Notes under the pieces: model-generated
Told to the model about the DNA's origin: nothing
Databases searched by the model: none
What the model saw: only the letters and a program-made list of their open reading frames with translations
In this document: in pieces, positions 9,481 through 20,870 of the stretch
Layout: each line of letters opens with the position of its first letter
Numbering within the stretch: position 1 is the first letter of the stretch
Assembly: GCA_020226215.1 (NCBI GenBank)
Contig: CM035233.1
Location: 14,279,701-14,343,700, forward strand
Direction of reading: 5' to 3'
DNA: 64,000 bases
Origin: Sindora glabra
Lineage: Eukaryota > Streptophyta > Magnoliopsida > Fabales > Fabaceae
Position numbers and translations under genes: made by a program

Positions 9481-12400
9481 ATGCCCAATTCTCTTCTAAT
9501 AAAATTGAAACAATCTTCACTAAAAGGTTTAGTAAAGATGTCTGCTAATTGAAAATCCATTTGTACAAATTCTAATGAAATATTTCCTCTTTAGACATGA
9601 TTACGAATAAAATGATGTCTTATTCTTATATGTTTAAACCTTAAGTGCAAGATAGGATTCTTGGTAAGATTTATGGCACATATGTTATCACATTTGATAG
9701 GAATATTTGTAAAGTTAAGTCCATAATTAAATAGTTATTACTTCATCCATAAAAGTTAAGCATAACAACTACTTGCTGCTATGTATTCTGCCTCAATAGT
9801 GGATAGTGCCACACTATTTTATTTTTTGCTATACTGAGAGACTAATGAATAACTAATAAATTGATATACTCTACTAGTGCTCTTTCGATCTAACCTACTA
9901 CCAGCAAAATCAGCATCCAAATATCCTATTAAGAAATTCAATTTTTCTTTAGGAAACCATAAGTCAAAGTGAGGTGTACCCACAAAATATCTAAAAATTC
10001 TTTTCACAGTAGTTAAGTATGATTCTTTTAGATTAACTTCAAATTTTGTGCACATTCACACACTAAACATAATATCTAATCTGCTAGTAGTTAGATAGAG
10101 CATGGATCCTATCATTCCTCTATATATTATTACCTTAATCTTTTTGCCTCTTCATCTAGATCCAGTTTGGTTGCTATGCTCATAGAAGTTGGAGATGGTT
10201 TCATTTCATTCATCTTGAACTTCTTTAGTACCTCCTTTATGTATTTGTATTGGCTTGTGAATATACCATCACTTGATTGCTTAATTTGTAGCCTAAGGAA
10301 GAAATTTATCTCACCCATCGTGGACATTTCAAACTCACTTTGCATTAACTTAGCAAATTGTTTGTACATAGATTCATTAGTAGCACTAAATATAATATCA
10401 TCAATATATATTTCAATTAATTGTTTTATGAATAAGGTCGTATTAACTTTTCCTCTTGAAAAACCTTTTGTCATGAGAAATTTGCTTAGTCTTTCATATT
10501 AAGCTTTAAGAGCTTGTTTAAGACCATATAAAGCTTTCTTCAATTTAAACACATGATTTGGAAAGAAATGACATCCAAAACCTGAAGGTTGTTCTACATA
10601 CACCTCTTCCATGATAATACCATTTAAAAATACACTTTTAACATCCATTTGGTAAAGTTTGAAGCTTTTCATGCATACATGTGCTAATAACATTATAATA
10701 GCTTCTAATCTACCCACAGGTGCATAGGTTTCATCATAATCAATGCTTTCCTCTTAATTGAATCTTTTGGAAACTAATCTGGCTTTATTTCTGATTATGA
10801 TGCCATTTTCATCTAGCTTATTTTTGAACATCCATTAAGTGCTAATAATTGGATAATCATTTGGTTTTGACATAAGTTCCCAAACTTCATTTCTTTTAAA
10901 CTGATTTAATTCTTCTTGCATTGCTAAGATCCAATACTTATCAATTATTGCTTCATCTATGTTTTTAGGTTCAATTTGAGATAGGAATGCTAGATGATCA
11001 TATATATTTTTAAGTGAGCTTCTAGTTACCCTTTGTGTGATATCTATCACCAATGACTTGATCAATGGCGTGACTTTTTATCATTCTCTATTTTTTTCAT
11101 GTTTATGAATTGATTCTTGTTCTACATCTTTGGTATGAGCTACTTCTTTGAATTCATGAGCCTTTTCTTCTTTTTTCATCTCTTTATTAGGCTTCTTTTG
11201 AATCATCCAAGAGTCTTCCTTCTCCTCATCCTTATTTGATACCTTTTTCATACCAGAAGACTTATCGAATGCAACATGTATAGATTCTTCTACTAGTAAA
11301 GTTCTTTTATTGTAAACTTTGTATGCTTTACTACTAGAAGAATATCTAATAAAGATAGCTTTATTAGATTTGGCATTAAATTTTCTAAGGTTATCTTTTC
11401 CATTATTGTGAATAAAACATTTGTAACCAAAAATATGAAAATGTGAAATATTTAATTTTCTTCACTTGTAAAGTTCATAAAGGGTTTTCTTTAAAATTGG
11501 TCTTATAACGGCTCTATTCATAATATAACAAGTTGCATTTACTGCCTCAGCTCAAAAAGATTTTGAAAGAGAGCTATCATTAAGCATGGTTCTTGTTATC
11601 TTTTTTAGACATTTATTTTTCCTTTCAACAACTTCATTTTGTTGGAGTATTCTAGGAGATGAGAAGTTATGCTTAATTCCATTTTTATCACAAAATTCAA
11701 TGAAATCATAGTTCTTAAATTCTCCACCATAATCACTTCTAATGTTTATTATAGACATTCCTTTTTCATTTTATAAAGATTTTGCAAATTTTTGAAGGCT
11801 TCAAAAGATTTGTTTTTGGAAGGAAGAAATAATGTCCATATAAATCTTGCGTATTCATCAACAATTATAAGCACATAAAGTTTTCCTCCATGGCTTTTAA
11901 TTCTTGATAAACTAACTAAGTCCATGTGTAATAGTTGAAGTGATCTAGTAGTGGAAATAAGATTTTTTTATTTAAAAAAGGTTTTTATTTGTTCCCTTTT
12001 TTTTATAAGCATCATAAATTTTGTTTTTGATAAATTTTAATTTTGGCAAATTATTAACTAAATCATTTTTGGAAAGTTTTCCTATAAGATCCATACTTGC
12101 ATAAGCAACCCTTTTATGCTAAATTCAAGAGTCATTGTTTAAGCTAATCAAGCATTTAATATCTACAGAAAGCTCATTGTCAATATCTTTCATATAAATG
12201 CTTCCATACAAAATTCAAAATTCTTACCCACTCTACTTTTTCCCATGACTTTTGTTTTTGAGTTATCTCCAGAGGTGACTTTTCCTCCTTCCTTTAGTGC
12301 TAAAGGGAGAAACTTGGATTTATCTCTTGTTGTATGTCTTGAGCAGCCATTATCCAAGTACCGCATCTCACTTTAACTTCTAAAGCATACCTACAAAAGA

Positions 12401-14078
12401 AACATTAATTTTTTACTTTTAGTACCCAAATAGTTTTGGGTTTATGTGTGTTAGCTAGTACGTATGTCCCTTTAGGGACCTAAATCTTCTTGGTTTTAAC
12501 ATTTATATTCCTTTTATATGCATAAAAGAGAATAAACTCGGTGTCCTTTTTCTCCATAATAATAGCAAGTTATTTTTAGTTGACTTCTCATGGTCTCTTT
12601 AACAAAAAAGTTTCTATAAAAATAATTTCTTTTAATTAGTTTGTAACAAAGGCCTTCTTTGTGTTAAAGCTAGTCTTTTAACCCAGAAGAACGTCTAGAG
12701 AATTTTTATCTTTTGTTGTCTTTTGTGAACTTCTCAAGAGTTTTGATTAAATCATCGAGTTTATGCTTGAGAGTTTCACATAAGGAGTGTTTTTTAGAAA
12801 ACTTCTTAAGGCTTTCAACTTCTTGAATTAGTTCTTCATTTTCTTTTTCAAGTTGTTCAATATTGTCTTCTAAAGAAGATATCTACTTCTTTGAAAGTTC
12901 AATATTTCTTTTAACCTTAATTAATTTTAGATCTAAATCAAAGAGAGTATATTCTGGTTCATCATTAGAACTAGAAATAGATGCCTTATCTCCATCCTTG
13001 TCTCTAAAGGCCATCAAGCATATAAAAGCTTCTTTATCTTTATCACTTTCATCACATAAGTCAATCTCATCATAATCCCCCCAAGCTGCTAAATGTGCTT
13101 TTTTGCAGGAACTTTTATTTTTCTTTCTCTTAAGTTCCAACTACTTTTTCAAATAGATAGGACAGTTAAATTTGATATGTCCTTATTTTTTGCATTCATA
13201 GCATATTGGAGTAACTTGTTTGTTGGCTTCACCTTTGTTTGCATGTTTGTTTCCTTGTGTCACTCTTTTCTTTCACATATGTTTTTCTTGGTGAGAAAGG
13301 CCAAATCATCCTCAAGTGATGCATTAAATATTTCCTTTTGACAGTTATCATTACTATCATCTTTATCTGCATTTGTTTTTGCTTTAAGAGACAGATACTT
13401 CTTCTTTCTTTCATTGTTATTTACATATCTCTTAAGTTCTAACTCATGCTCCTCCAAATTTCCAAATAGGTCTTGTAGGGTTGGCATCTTTATCTTCATT
13501 ACTTCTTTGACAGTAGTTATCCTTAATTACCATCCTATTGTTAATGATCTCAGCACCTTATGGACTAGCTCTCCATTTATAAGGTGCCTTCCAAAGAGAC
13601 TCAATTGGTTAACAAGAGCTGTAAATCTTTGCATCATATATTTAATAGATTCTCCATCATTCATTCTAAATAATTCATATTGATAGACTAATGTGTGTAT
13701 TTTGCTTTATTTAACTTGTGTGGTGCCTACATGAGCTACTTCAAGCACATCCTACATTTCTTTAGCAGTCATGCAATTTGATACTCTTTCATATTCACTA
13801 GGCCATAAAGCATTTTATAGAATCCATTTAGCTTTAGAATGAAGTTGATGTTTCCTTTTCTCTTCATCAGTCCATTCAAGTCTTGGTTTCAAAACTTCTA
13901 TATTACTTTCTCTTTTTGTTAGTAAATTATAACTATTTTCAATTAAGTCCTATATATCAATATCAGTAGCTTCTATAAAATCTTTCATTTTTTGTTTCCA
14001 ATATGTATAATTTTATCCATTGAAGCCTAGTGGTTTGTTTAATGGGGCACACTCGAGTAAAATATTAGCACTAGACAT
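9481..14078 (-). pseudogene. SIRE-like gag-pol remnant
   Basis: On the minus strand a gag start (MSSANILLE) is at 14078. Gag follows with the usual copia pattern, and a CCHC zinc knuckle is at 13162-13203 (CYEC, GHIKFNC) with an in-frame stop inside it. An acidic, serine-rich tail (12883-13075) comes next. Integrase core sequence is at 11552-11758 (RSDYGGEF, the catalytic-core style of copia integrases). Reverse transcriptase spans about 11065 to 10130, with an intact YIDD box (IYIDDIIF) near 10400. RNase H is at 9819-10055 (DADFAGS, DRKSTS) and ends near 9490 with a DIFTKPF-like motif. Many stops and frameshifts are present, so no functional polyprotein is encoded. Confidence 0.92.
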
Positions 14079-14125
14079 ATCTATAAGATCCTCTTAAGAT
14101 TGTAAGATCTTATACTAAGAACTAA

Positions 14126-14137
14126 GCTTAGATACCA
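14126..14137 (-). other. Primer-binding site of the SIRE-like element
   Basis: The minus strand reads TGGTATCTAAGC two bases after the 5' LTR end. It matches the initiator-Met tRNA complement (TGGTATCAGAGC) at 10 of 12 positions. Confidence 0.75.
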
Positions 14138-14139
14138 AT

Positions 14140-15185
14140 TATTAGTCAATATTTTACCCAAAAGAGGGGTGAATTGAGTTTTTTTAAAAAAATTTTGCAA
14201 TAGTGACAATGATGACTATTAAAAGAATGAAAAGTGAAGTTAAAGAGAGAATGTATGCAAGTTTAGCACACTAGAAAATATTAAGAAAAATAGAGCAATA
14301 AACAGATAAATAAAGAGATATGGAAGAGAAAAATTAAACACTATTATTTATAATGGTTCTAGCCTTAAAGATCTAACATTTCAAAGTGTACATCCACTAC
14401 CTTTGAAATGGATTCTTTGTACTGAAACTTTTTCAAGTGCCCTTAACTTGAAGGAATTAATTGAGGACGACTTCAAATTTTCAAAAAAATCTTAATGAAT
14501 CGATTAGTGAATCGATTCATACATGAAAAACTTATATGGTGAATCGATTCACTCGACCTTTATTTGGCTCTGGATGCATAGAATCGATTAGTGAATTAAT
14601 TCAGCCTTTTTTAAAATAAAGTTTAAGTAAAAATCATAAAATGAAGAATAAGTTTATCAATCAATTCTTAAAAATTGAAATTCAAAATTTTGAAATCATG
14701 AATCGATTGGTGAATTAATTTATTTTGTGTTAAAAGCTTTTTGAACACTTAGAATTGATTTGGGCATTCCAGTTTGCTCTTTAGATGCTTGGAATTGATT
14801 GATGAGTCGATTTGGGCATTCTAGTTTGCTCTCTGCCTGCCTACAATCAATTGGTGAATTAATTCATGCTCGGATTTTAGTTTTACTCATGAGCTAATTT
14901 CAAAAACAACAATTTTCTTAAAAACACAATCCAATCTCATTTTCCAAGGATTTTAGACACAAGATTTGATGTTTTATTTTATAAAAAACCTAAATCCCTT
15001 AATGATTGATTCTTATTTCACAAAATTTATCTATGAAGCTAACTATAATCCTAACTAATTTGATAAGAACTTTATCCTTTGATATTCACTTTTTGCACCA
15101 AGATTCTAGTTGATCAAATGCCAAATCCAATAGTATCAAAGTGTTTTATTATGATCAAAACTTCTTAATGGAGCTAAGGTTAACA
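14140..15185 (-). repeat. 5' LTR of the SIRE-like element (deleted version)
   Basis: About 1046 bp. It begins TATTAGTCAA like its partner and keeps the canonical CA end (GGTTAACA). An internal deletion of about 430 bp relative to 5807-7286 lies near 14400-14465. Confidence 0.9.
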
Positions 15186-15190
15186 TACAT
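15186..15190. repeat. Right target-site duplication of the SIRE-like element (TACAT)
   Basis: Exact match to 5802-5806. The gypsy protease frame resumes directly after it. Confidence 0.88.
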
Positions 15191-16690
15191 CATATAGTAC
15201 TTCATCACTATATTTACCAATTGAGAATAAAACCAAAAATTAATCTTTAACCTTATTTTCCCCATAACCATTCAACCATTGCAATTTGTAAGGTCTAGGG
15301 TGTTTAATGGTAGGTAGGTTCAGCTTCTCAACTAATGTAGTACTTGCAATATTTGTATAACTTCCTCCATTTATAATCATATTACATACCTTATTGTTTA
15401 TAAGGCAATGAGTATGGAAGATGTTTTCCCTTTGCTACTCATTATTATCTTCTTTAACTTAGGAATTTAGAACTTGTATGGTCACAAGTGCTTCTCCCTC
15501 AACTGCATACTTAACTCTATCTTCACTAGCATCTTGAAGTGAAGGCATGGGTTTATCACTATCACTTTTAGTCACCACTTCCTTATCATGCATAATCATA
15601 ACTCTCTTGTTAGGACATTATGACGAAATATAACCTATTTCTAAACACTTAAAACATTTAATATCTCTATTTCTAGAGGGTTGGAAATTAGATTTACCTT
15701 TGCCTTTTAAAGCTTCATATTTTCCTTTGGGAGTTCCTTTCTAAATAGCCTTTTCTTCTTTCTTCCAATTTGATTTATAAGAAAGACTAGAACCCACATT
15801 GTACTTTGATGCCCTCTTTTACTTTAATTATCTTTCCACCTTTATGGCCATATGCACCTTATCTTCTAACTCTATTCAACTATGTGTGTTATTTCTCTAT
15901 TCAACCTATTCAGAAAATGTGCCATTGTGGCCTCCCTATCTTCTTTCACATCAGCCTTCATCATAGCAATCTCTATGCCCATGTGATACTCTTTTATAGT
16001 TTTAGAATCTTATGTGAGACTTAGCAATTTTTGATAGAGGTCCCTATATGAATGACTAGGAACAAATATTTTCCTCATTAAAGCCTTCATTTCTCTCTAA
16101 GTTTCTATAGGCCTCTTACCATTTCTCCTCCTATTTAGAACCAATTTATCCCACCAAATAATTGCATAATCAGTAAATTCAATTACAGCTAGTTTCACTT
16201 TCTTTACTTTAGAGTAATTATGGTAATAAAAAATTAATTCTATCTTTTTCTCCTACTCCGAATAAGCTTCAGGGTTATTTCTTCCTTGGAAAGAAGGTAT
16301 CTTCATTTTAATGTTACCAATGTTCCTATCTCTCCTATTTTAGTCTTTTGTAGTAGCCTTTCTATAACCCCTTTTGTGCGAAACTCCTCTATGCTTATTT
16401 CTACCTATTTCAAATTTAAATTTAAAATCCTTCTCAGTCTCACCTCTAACTTCATTTTCAAAATCAAAACCATTTGTATCCTTTTGTTATCTCCTATCAT
16501 GTCTCATAGGACTAGGATTTCTATTAGATTGTTCCCTTTGTAGATTGGCAATCATATCTTCTTGCCTATCCATCCTATCCCTTATGTCTCCAAAAACCAA
16601 ATTGAAATGTTCAATCTATTATTGCATGGCTTTTAAAGTAAACCTTATGTTCTATGGATCTTTGCCATTTTGTGAGAAAATTTATTAGAA
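15191..16690 (-). pseudogene. Gypsy gag and protease remnant
   Basis: The minus strand carries a gag domain (for example IPSFQGRNNPEAY near 16280) and a zinc knuckle at 15615-15656. Two cysteines and the last cysteine of CCHC are present, but the histidine is tyrosine (GY for GH) and an in-frame stop sits just before the last cysteine. Protease-like sequence follows (IINGGS, then STTLVEKLNLP near 15330). The family usually has D-G/S-G-S at the protease active site; here the aspartate appears as asparagine. The frame is interrupted near 15191 by the nested element and continues at 5806. Confidence 0.88.
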
Positions 16691-17318
16691 AATGAATTCC
16701 TCACACACTCTCTCATGTATTTGGCCTCAAAAGAAATCACTTAACCCTCGTGTGTCACTCTTATATAGGATTTTTCCATATTAAGGGTCTCACACTCTTT
16801 AGCCTTTTTCCACTCTTAGTCTTCTTTGTCGAATTTTTAGAAAAACTAATCAAACTTAATCACAAGCTATCACAAATTCTTGTAGAAATTTAATCAAACA
16901 CTTTAGTGGCAAATACAAAACTACAAGTGGATGTTTAGAAAAGAACCTAAGGAATTTTAGAATGAGAAATTGAAATAAGATTTGTAGAATTCTACCCCAA
17001 ATCAGAATTAATTAGCATACTTTTTTTATTTTTGTCCACTGTTTCTATTTTTATCATCCTCTTTTCCTTTTTTTTTTTCTAGATTTTCAATTTTTTCATC
17101 CTTTTTTTTCTTTTAGGATTTTTGAATTTTTTCATCTTTTTTTGAATTTTTTTTCATTTTTTTGTACCAAAATGCAAAAGAATAGAATCCCAGATAAAAG
17201 GAATAGAATTTGGATATGAAAAGATTAAGAATCATAAAGAAGGAAGAACAAATGTAGAACAAGAAGAACAAAATTATAGAATAAATATTAAAAGGGTATA
17301 ACCTAGTTTTAAGCCGAA

Positions 17319-17331
17319 GCTCTGATAATCA
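17319..17331 (-). other. Primer-binding site of the gypsy element
   Basis: Three bases after the 5' LTR, the minus strand reads TGATTATCAGAGC, which contains the TATCAGAGC core complementary to the 3' end of initiator-Met tRNA. Confidence 0.65.
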
Positions 17332-17334
17332 AGA

Positions 17335-18069
17335 TGGTGCGAACCCAAGAAGGTAGAGAACCTATTAACCCATAGCCAACCGAATATACTCACCCTAAGA
17401 ATGCTAAGAATCAGGTTTGGTGGTTCACTTAAACCCTTGACTACAAAAAAATAAGGATTATAATGTTGATGATGCCATAAAGTTAATCAAGCCTTAATAA
17501 GTCGAAAAGTTCATTAAAGAACAAAAAATAGAACTCTTCTCAAATCTAGGATTTTCAAAAAAGATAAATTTTATTCAGCTAAAGTTTGATTACAAAAGAT
17601 GTAGAGATATGGTATTTATAAACCACTTAGCTTAGGAAAAGAAAAAAACCTAGAAATATAATTAATTGGCCCAAGCCTAGTAGGAAATAAAAGGATATAT
17701 TAACTAACATGATTAAAATTTGTGCAAATACATCAGCTGATTATAAATCACTATTTTTAACCCAAAACAACATAATTCATCCCAATTCAAGTGTGCCCAT
17801 GCATAGTCTTTGGTTTAAGCTCCTTAATTTGTATTATTTTAGCCCAAAATTCCTTTAATAGCTCCATTTCAACCTAAATAATGCTAAGGACATGATTGGT
17901 GCTAAGCTCAAGTTGAAGAAAATTTTATTTGGCCAAAGTGTCTTGAATAAGCTCATTTAAAGTTTTTTTTATCATCCTAGCTTGTACTTTTGTAATGAGC
18001 CCACTTGGAATTTATAATGAATCTCTAGGAGTACTTGAATTAGCTTGTTCCAACCCTTGAGTTGCATCA
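17335..18069 (-). repeat. 5' LTR of the gypsy element
   Basis: About 735 bp, homologous to 1995-2726. It starts TGGTGCGAACC and ends TTGCATCA on the plus strand. Its copy of the polyprotein-tail frame differs from the 3' LTR by several substitutions. Confidence 0.9.
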
Positions 18070-18074
18070 CAATG
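18070..18074. repeat. Right target-site duplication of the gypsy element (CAATG)
   Basis: Four of five bases match TAATG at 1990-1994; the difference is a C/T transition. Confidence 0.65.
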
Positions 18075-18337
18075 ATTCCAAATGAATTACCTTAAATATT
18101 CTTTTAAAGAAATGCAAGGTAACAACGGATTGAAGTAACATAGATTTGAGATTTCGATAAGGAAACATGCCAAATGAAGTAACACCAACCTAAAATGTAG
18201 AAGGATAGGCAAAAATCATTTCAACTTTGCTAGAAATCCTAATTTTTTAGCATCCAATTGAATTAGCATCGTGAAATTTTGAATACTACATATGCTTCCC
18301 TTTAATTTTTGAGGATCCACCATTTACTAATGAAACA

Positions 18338-18559
18338 ATGCTTATGACTGACATGGCTAACATGAAGAGAGAAGGTGGTGGTAGGAATAGGAACTTAAGC
18401 AATACAATGATCACCATTTTCTATTTTTCACTATTCCTTTGCTCAGTTCTTCCTTTATTAGTGATTCAAAATTGTAACTGTGAAGGCTGGCTACGAATCC
18501 ATCTGAAGGATTACAAGGATAAAATGATTAGTTTGGAAACGGGCTCTGGATTTCCATAA
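18338..18559 (+). CDS. Possible small ORF with a hydrophobic segment, unrecognised
   Basis: A 73-codon frame has an N-terminal basic stretch, a hydrophobic segment at about residues 24-43 (ITIFYFSLFLCSVLPLLVI) and a short polar C-terminus with two cysteines (CNC). The surrounding 18100-18800 is less AT-rich than the sequence after it. A second frame at 18596-18793 follows closely. The pair could be exons or a decayed host gene. The hydrophobic segment could act as a signal anchor, but I recognise no family, and chance occurrence is quite possible. Confidence 0.2.
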   Translation: MLMTDMANMKREGGGRNRNLSNTMITIFYFSLFLCSVLPLLVIQNCNCEGWLRIHLKDYKDKMISLETGSGFP

Positions 18560-18799
18560 ATTGAATGCTGTTGTTATGAAAATGGAATAATGTAATTGGA
18601 TACAATTACTAGAAAGCTAACAACCTTATGGCTTATATGTTATATGTATCCCTGTCATGGAAAAAGAAAGATAAGCGCAGTTAAGAATTTCCTGATGCAT
18701 GGGCTTGAATTTCGACACGAGGATCATTGGCGGTACAAAGTGGAATTTCCCTTCTCTCACATGAAAGATATAATTTTTGAATTCGCCCTTTAAATTATA

Positions 18800-20870
18800 A
18801 AATATGCTTTAGTTCCATTTGATTTGGTGAGAAATATTTTTTAAAAATATAATTATAAAATATTAAAATAAGAGAAATGATTTAATTTATTTAATATTAG
18901 ATGTATAAAGTATTAAGAAAATAACTTTATTTATTTTAAAAGAGGAATTTATTTTTCTTTATTACTATATCTTTAAGTATTATTTTTTACTATAAAATCA
19001 AGCAGTATCTCATTTTTTTTATTAATATATGTACAAATAATACTTTCTTATGAAAACTGCTTTTTGATGAATGAAACAAAAATTAAAAAAATGAAGCATT
19101 ACAATTCTTGATAAAAAAATAGTAAAAATTCAAAATTTGATAAATAATAAAAAATAAAAAAATTTAAATTTATAACTATATATTTTCTTTGTTTTTTTTC
19201 ATTAAAGGTGGTAATGTCTCATTTTATTTTTTAAAGCACAATATACATTAGATTTTAAAGTGATGATTAATTCACAAAATCTTTTAAATATTTCCAAAAA
19301 CATTTTATGAAAGCGTAAAATTCTCATGTGTTAGTTAAAATTGTGAAAGGTATACTTAAATATGTTCATAGATTGTTTTCAGTCTAATATTTAATCAAAA
19401 TATTCTCGTGAGAATGTAAATATCTTTCATTTTCTTGGAATAAAAATATTTTAATAATATAAAGAGTTAAATGAATTAATTAATGGTTATCAAAATAGTA
19501 GATAATTAAAAATTTAAAAATGATTTTTTAATTATTTATTAAATTTTTGTGAAATTTTTTAGGCAATAATTCATTTTATCATTTAAAGTATATATTACAT
19601 TATAAATAATTAAATCCATAACTAGAAGGAGGCAAAGGAGAATAATTACAATAAAAAAGTGGATGGGTGAATTCTTAGAGAGTTCCAACTAAATTCAAAC
19701 TCACTCATATTTGGTTAACTTTTGTTACTAGATCTCAAACTACCAATTAGATTTCTGCGTAGCATGTTTATAAGCTAGTTTTTTGGTCTCAGATTATGGA
19801 TGAGATTCTTTGGTTGCTTTTTCCAATATATCACGACCCAATTTTGAACTATTATGATTGATATAAAAATATTAACTAGATTTTTTTATAAACTTTCTAA
19901 AATTAAATGAATTTTATAATACTAACTATTTTCTTAAAAATATACATGATGCATGCAAACAAATTGATTTTTTTATTTTCCTTCTTATTTTCTTTACAAA
20001 TTATTTCCAAAACTCTTTCTTATTCTAAAAATATATGGAAAAAAATCAGAAAATTATTTTTCACAATTGATAATATTCATTCCTTTTAAATAAAAACAAT
20101 TAGTAAAATTTGAAAATCAAATATGCTTAAAAACCTTTTTCTTTTTTTCTTTTGAAGGAATCTTTACAATTAGACTTGGAACCAAAATCCAAGATAAATA
20201 GAGAAGATTCCTTTTTTATTAGAAAATAGTTAAAAGATGTTGATTTTTGAAAAATAGGGAATATTAGTGAAATGATTTTAGAAAAATATCCATTCATTAG
20301 AAAGCCATTACTACTAGCATATTTTCAAACAAATAGTCTTGTATGAACTATTTTTAGAAGAAATGATTTGTCAAACAAGGTTACAAGGAAAATGCATAGT
20401 AATGAAACTTATCTAAATAACATTTTATTGAGAATACTCCTTAAGAAACTAGAAAGATGTCTTTAAAGAGAACTCTAATTATACTAACTAATGGATTTAC
20501 TTCAAGGGTTCAAACTTTGGAACTAACACAATAGAATAGAAGCATATTAGAAAAATTTTAAAAATTAAAAGATCCTAATTTGATTTAAAATACTTTGACA
20601 ATAAAATTAAAATTAAAAAATGAATTAGAAGTAGATTTTGTCTAAGACCTAATGGATATTATTTAAGGAAATACTTAGAAGATTCTCTATAGGAGATTCA
20701 TATTTATCTTTGGAAGGAATGGGAACCATTTTTCCTTTGAAGAGAAATTGTGTAGCTAACCCATTATGCATCACAAAATTATTTTATAGTAAACATAGGG
20801 TAATTGAAATAATATAAAAAAATTATATATGTAAATATACATTACACACATGAAAAGTTACACAGGCCAT
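18800..20870. other. AT-rich spacer, no gene seen
   Basis: No coding pattern is visible. Near 19832 the sequence ATCACGACCCAATTTT resembles the start of some gypsy LTRs, but no partner was found. Small open frames such as 19907-20089 are low-complexity. Confidence 0.5.

Larger units (their letters stand above)
5807..15185 (-). mobile_element. SIRE/Maximus-like Ty1/copia retrotransposon nested in the gypsy element
   Basis: This is a complete element of about 9.4 kb on the minus strand with an exact 5-bp target duplication, two LTRs, a primer-binding site and a polypurine tract. The internal order on the minus strand is gag, integrase, reverse transcriptase, RNase H, then a 2-kb region with a further ORF remnant before the 3' LTR. 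Integrase before reverse transcriptase places it in Ty1/copia. Long LTRs, the acidic serine-rich gag tail after the zinc knuckle and an extra ORF after pol are hallmarks of the SIRE/Maximus lineage. The copies of its LTR differ in length, and all frames carry stops, so it is old and inactive. Confidence 0.92.
1995..18069 (-). mobile_element. Ty3/gypsy LTR retrotransposon (chromovirus, CRM-like), split by a nested copia element
   Basis: The element runs on the minus strand between two related LTRs (1995-2726 and 17335-18069) flanked by a near-perfect 5-bp duplication. Reading on the minus strand gives gag with a zinc knuckle, protease, then after the nested insertion reverse transcriptase, RNase H and integrase. 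This is the Ty3/gypsy order, with integrase after RNase H. Without the 9.4-kb insertion the element is about 6.7 kb. The integrase sequence style (PFEIVYGFN, LLPLPITER), the absence of a chromodomain and a polyprotein tail reading into the LTR resemble the CRM group of plant chromoviruses. That lineage call is from memory and is moderate. Stops, frameshifts and lost catalytic residues make it inactive. Confidence 0.92.

Noticed and set aside
10167..10502. Plus-strand 111-codon frame in the SIRE-like element
   Set aside because: It is antisense to the reverse-transcriptase domain, which is recognisable on the minus strand.
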